NCBI GenBank assembly: GCA_009694025.1
Contig: SHVZ01000036.1
Span: forward strand, 1 to 34,055
Origin: Alphaproteobacteria bacterium
GTDB taxonomy: Bacteria; Pseudomonadota; Alphaproteobacteria; SHVZ01
DNA length: 34,055 bases
Reading direction: 5' to 3'
Shown: positions 31,979-34,055 of the stretch, piece after piece
How the letters are laid out: every line of letters starts with the position of its first letter
Numbering within the stretch: the stretch's first letter is position 1
Program-made: the position numbers and the translations under genes
The notes under the pieces: generated by a model
Database searches by the model: none
What the model saw: the letters and a program-made list of their open reading frames with translations, nothing else
Told to the model about the DNA's origin: nothing

Positions 31979-32697
31979 GCCGCCGCCTTCAGCGCCTGGG
32001 CGGGGTCGATGCGGCCGTCGTAGAGGGCGCGGCCGATGATGACGCCGGCGATGCCGTCGGCCTCGCGCGCCTTCAAGCGGCGGACGTCCTCGACCGAGGC
32101 GAGCCCGCCTGAGGCGATCACCGGGATGCCGAGCCCGTGGGCGAGGTCGGCGGTCGCCTCGACGTTGACCCCGGCGAAGACCCCGTCGCGGCCGATGTCG
32201 GTGAAGATCACCGCGGCGACGCCGGCGTCGCGGAAGCGGAGCGCGAGGTCGCGGGCCGGCAGCGTCGAGACTTCGGCCCAGCCCTCGACCGCGACATAAC
32301 CGTCGCGGGCGTCGATGCCGACCGCGACCTGCCCCGGGAACCTGGCCGCGGCTTCCCGCACCAGCGCCGGGTTCTTGACCGCGGCGGTGCCGAGGATGAC
32401 GCGGCGGAGGCCACGGGCGAGCCAGGCCTCGACCGTCTTCAGATCGCGGATGCCGCCGCCGAGCTGGACCGGAAGCGCGACCGCAGCGAGGATGGCGGCG
32501 ACCGCCTCGGCGTTCCTGGGCGCCCCGGCGAAGGCGCCGTCCAGGTCGACGACGTGGATCCACGCGAAGCCGGCGGCGGCGAAGGACCGCGCCTGGGCCG
32601 CCGGGTCCGGGTTGTAGACGGTCGCCTGGTCCATGACGCCGCGCTTCAGCCGGACGCAGGCGCCGCCCTTGAGGTCGATCGCCGGATAGAGGATCAC
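31975..32697 (-). CDS. hisA: ProFAR isomerase (phosphoribosylformimino-5-aminoimidazole carboxamide ribotide isomerase)
   Basis: (beta-alpha)8-barrel isomerase, 240 aa, converting ProFAR to PRFAR. The N-terminal [16 protein letters not shown] has the catalytic Asp at residue 8, and the second Asp is in [12 protein letters not shown]. Phosphate loops LGGGIRD and [11 protein letters not shown] are present. Start GTG at 32697 overlaps the stop of the acetyltransferase gene (GTGA); the longer open frame upstream is out-of-phase coding. Confidence 0.95.
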   Translation of the reverse strand: MILYPAIDLKGGACVRLKRGVMDQATVYNPDPAAQARSFAAAGFAWIHVVDLDGAFAGAPRNAEAVAAILAAVALPVQLGGGIRDLKTVEAWLARGLRRVILGTAAVKNPALVREAAARFPGQVAVGIDARDGYVAVEGWAEVSTLPARDLALRFRDAGVAAVIFTDIGRDGVFAGVNVEATADLAHGLGIPVIASGGLASVEDVRRLKAREADGIAGVIIGRALYDGRIDPAQALKAAA

Positions 32698-33230
32698 GCA
32701 CCCTCTCCGCTCAACACCTTGTAGAAGTAGAGGCCGGCGACGAAGGCGCCGCCGACCCGGGCGTAGCGCGGGTTGGTGCCCCAATGGACGTAGCCGCGAT
32801 GGCGGTAGAGTTCGATGGCAAGGGTTTGGGTCTCGCGGACGTCGAGGTTGAGGGTGAGGTAGCCCGCCTCGCGCGCCGCCGCCTCCACCGTCGCGGTGAT
32901 CAGGTTCGCCATCCCGTGGCCGCGGGCCCAGGGCGCGACGAAGCTGGTGGTGAGCCAGCAGGAGTGCGCCTGGGCCTCGTTGTTGCGGGGCGGCTTCTGC
33001 AGCATCGCCGATCCGGCGATGGTGCCATCGAGCCGGCCGACGAAGAGCATGCGCTCGGGCACCATCAGGACGCCCCGCCAGAACCCTTCCATGACGTGGC
33101 GCGGCGGCGGCTTGAGCCAGCCGAAGCCGCCGCCGTCCTTGACCGCATCGGCGGCGGCGGCGCACAGATCCTCGAGCTCGCGATCGGAGAGCTTGGTCAC
33201 CCGCTCGGCCGAGATCTTGGTGCCGGTCAT
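32694..33230 (-). CDS. GNAT-family N-acetyltransferase embedded in the his operon
   Basis: Predicted acetyl-CoA-dependent acetyltransferase of 178 aa. The acetyl-CoA loop is [13 protein letters not shown] (R-x-x-G-x-A type), preceded by a beta-strand/bulge LTTSFVAP, and followed by [20 protein letters not shown], the standard motif B region with a Tyr-Arg near the end. Overlapping start and stop codons couple it to both hisH (33230-33227) and hisA. Acceptor unknown; the name by context alone would be speculative. Its place between hisH and hisA is a nonstandard insertion compared with the E. coli order. Confidence 0.85.
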   Translation of the reverse strand: MTGTKISAERVTKLSDRELEDLCAAAADAVKDGGGFGWLKPPPRHVMEGFWRGVLMVPERMLFVGRLDGTIAGSAMLQKPPRNNEAQAHSCWLTTSFVAPWARGHGMANLITATVEAAAREAGYLTLNLDVRETQTLAIELYRHRGYVHWGTNPRYARVGGAFVAGLYFYKVLSGEGA

Positions 33231-33859
33231 GGCCGCCACTTGAGGAAGTTGGCGAGGAGGCTCAGGCCGATCGCCTGGCTCTTCTCGGGATGGAACTGGG
33301 TCGCGACCCGGTTGGCGCGGGCGACGGCGGCGGTCACCGGGCCGCCATAGTCGGACGTGGCCAGAATGTCGTTGGGCTCGTCGCAGGCCATGTGGAAGCT
33401 GTGGCAGAAATAGGCATGCGCGCCCGCTTCGATCCCTTCGAGGATCGGGTGCCGGCGCCGGAGGTCGAGCTGGTTCCAGCCCATATGCGGCATCTTGAGG
33501 CCGGGGTCGGACGGCCGGATGCGCTCGACCCGGCCGGAGATCCAGCCGAAGCCCGGCGTCGAGCCCAGCTCGAGCCCGACATCGCACATCAGCTGCATGC
33601 CGACGCAGATGCCGAAGATCGGCTGTCCGCGGCGCTCGACCGCCTCGACGATCGCCTCGATCAGGCCGGGAATGGCGGCGAGGCCCGCCTTGCAGTCGGC
33701 GAAAGCGCCCTGGCCGGGCAGCACGATGCGGTCGGCACGGCGGACCACCTCGGGGTCGGCGGTGATCACCACGCGTTCGCCGCCTGCGGCAGCGCGCTCC
33801 ACCGCCTTCGCCGCCGAGTGCAGGTTGCCGGAGCCGTAGTCGACGACGGCGACCGTCAT
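33227..33859 (-). CDS. hisH: Imidazole glycerol phosphate synthase glutaminase subunit
   Basis: Class I glutamine amidotransferase that supplies ammonia to HisF; 210 aa. The catalytic triad is visible: Cys in GICVGMQLM and His/Glu in QFHPEKSQ. The N-terminal [17 protein letters not shown] and the oxyanion-strand segment [10 protein letters not shown] are typical. Start ATG with GGGAGGT upstream. It is the first gene of this run; hisB, common ahead of hisH in alphaproteobacteria, is not found in the 178 bases before the next gene. Confidence 0.96.
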   Translation of the reverse strand: MTVAVVDYGSGNLHSAAKAVERAAAGGERVVITADPEVVRRADRIVLPGQGAFADCKAGLAAIPGLIEAIVEAVERRGQPIFGICVGMQLMCDVGLELGSTPGFGWISGRVERIRPSDPGLKMPHMGWNQLDLRRRHPILEGIEAGAHAYFCHSFHMACDEPNDILATSDYGGPVTAAVARANRVATQFHPEKSQAIGLSLLANFLKWRP

Positions 33860-33875
33860 CGGGACCTCCCGGTCG

Positions 33876-33911
33876 AGGCCCTCATGCAGACGCAGCGGAG
33901 CATGAGAGCCT
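33876..33911. repeat. REP-like intergenic palindrome II
   Basis: Arms AGGCCCTCATGC (33876-33887) and GCATGAGAGCCT (33900-33911) are complementary except for one position, with a 12-base loop. It shares the CTCATGC/GCATGAG core with the element at 28557-28604. It lies in the leader of hisH, 17 bases upstream of its ATG. The rest of 33860-34037 holds no gene that I can support. Confidence 0.5.
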
Positions 33912-34037
33912 CTAGCCCGAATTATTCATCGGGGCGCTGATATTGGGCTGGCGGATGTAGCGTAATCCGTTGATTTCGTGTAAGATTTTGGTGTCTAGAC
34001 AAAGTCTTCCACGCCTCGCCGGAGTGCCACACCCGCC

Positions 34038-34055
34038 ATGCAGGACGATAGCCTT
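34038..34055 (+). CDS. Start of an unidentified plus-strand gene (truncated)
   Basis: ATG followed by five more codons (MQDDSL) runs to the window edge, divergent from hisH. Six residues do not allow identification. hslV or hisB are common neighbours in such clusters, but this is only a possibility. A Shine-Dalgarno-like CGGAG lies 14 bases upstream, which is far. Confidence 0.3.

Overview
The window reads as chromosomal DNA of a high-GC alphaproteobacterium. Supporting signs are a eukaryote-like NADP isocitrate dehydrogenase, a psd-pssA pair, an HmrR/CueR-type copper regulator, a hisH-(GNAT)-hisA-hisF-hisE-HIT run, and frequent ATGA/GTGA start-stop overlaps. A Rhodospirillales-like member is plausible but the sequence alone does not settle it. 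No rRNA, tRNA, CRISPR array, phage gene or transposase was seen.

Layout. 1-5.3 kb: truncated family 5 solute-binding protein (-), possible hydrolase relic, lytic transglycosylase (+), icd (-), LOG-family protein, diheme cytochrome c and class II cytochrome c (all -). 5.5-8.8 kb: LysM protein, psd, pssA and a further CDP-alcohol phosphatidyltransferase (+), a phospholipid/envelope block. 8.8-13.7 kb: an RND efflux permease, its adaptor and a PadR regulator (-), with AT-rich palindromes just upstream of padR that look like its operators. 13.7-19.0 kb: a divergent small-molecule cluster, with FAH-family hydrolase, Gfo/Idh/MocA oxidoreductase and methyltransferase on -, and a second Gfo/Idh/MocA protein and a family 5 binding protein on +. 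19.0-19.4 kb: a CueR-like regulator (-).

19.5-26.8 kb (-) holds one tightly packed nine-gene unit: NitT/TauT-type ABC importer (binding protein, ATPase, permease), then a complete complex-II-like enzyme (iron-sulfur subunit, two small membrane anchors, flavoprotein), then both subunits of a class I fumarase-type hydratase. Most junctions overlap by 1-8 bases. The flavoprotein has Cys where succinate dehydrogenases carry the His that binds FAD, and Glu where they have a substrate-pocket Thr. This suggests an enzyme specialised away from housekeeping succinate oxidation, fed by its own importer. A ThDP-dependent enzyme is transcribed divergently from it.

28.7-34.0 kb (-): an M81/MlrC-family protein, then a histidine operon (hisH, GNAT, hisA, hisF, hisE, HIT protein). 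Its last gene is easily missed: a 71-residue SelW-like (Rdx family) protein whose CxxU redox motif is encoded with an in-frame TGA. A short hairpin lies just after the TGA at the spacing expected for a bacterial SECIS, and a strong terminator follows the gene. It is the clearest hidden gene in the window and implies that this organism has selenocysteine machinery elsewhere. The last 18 bases begin another + strand gene.
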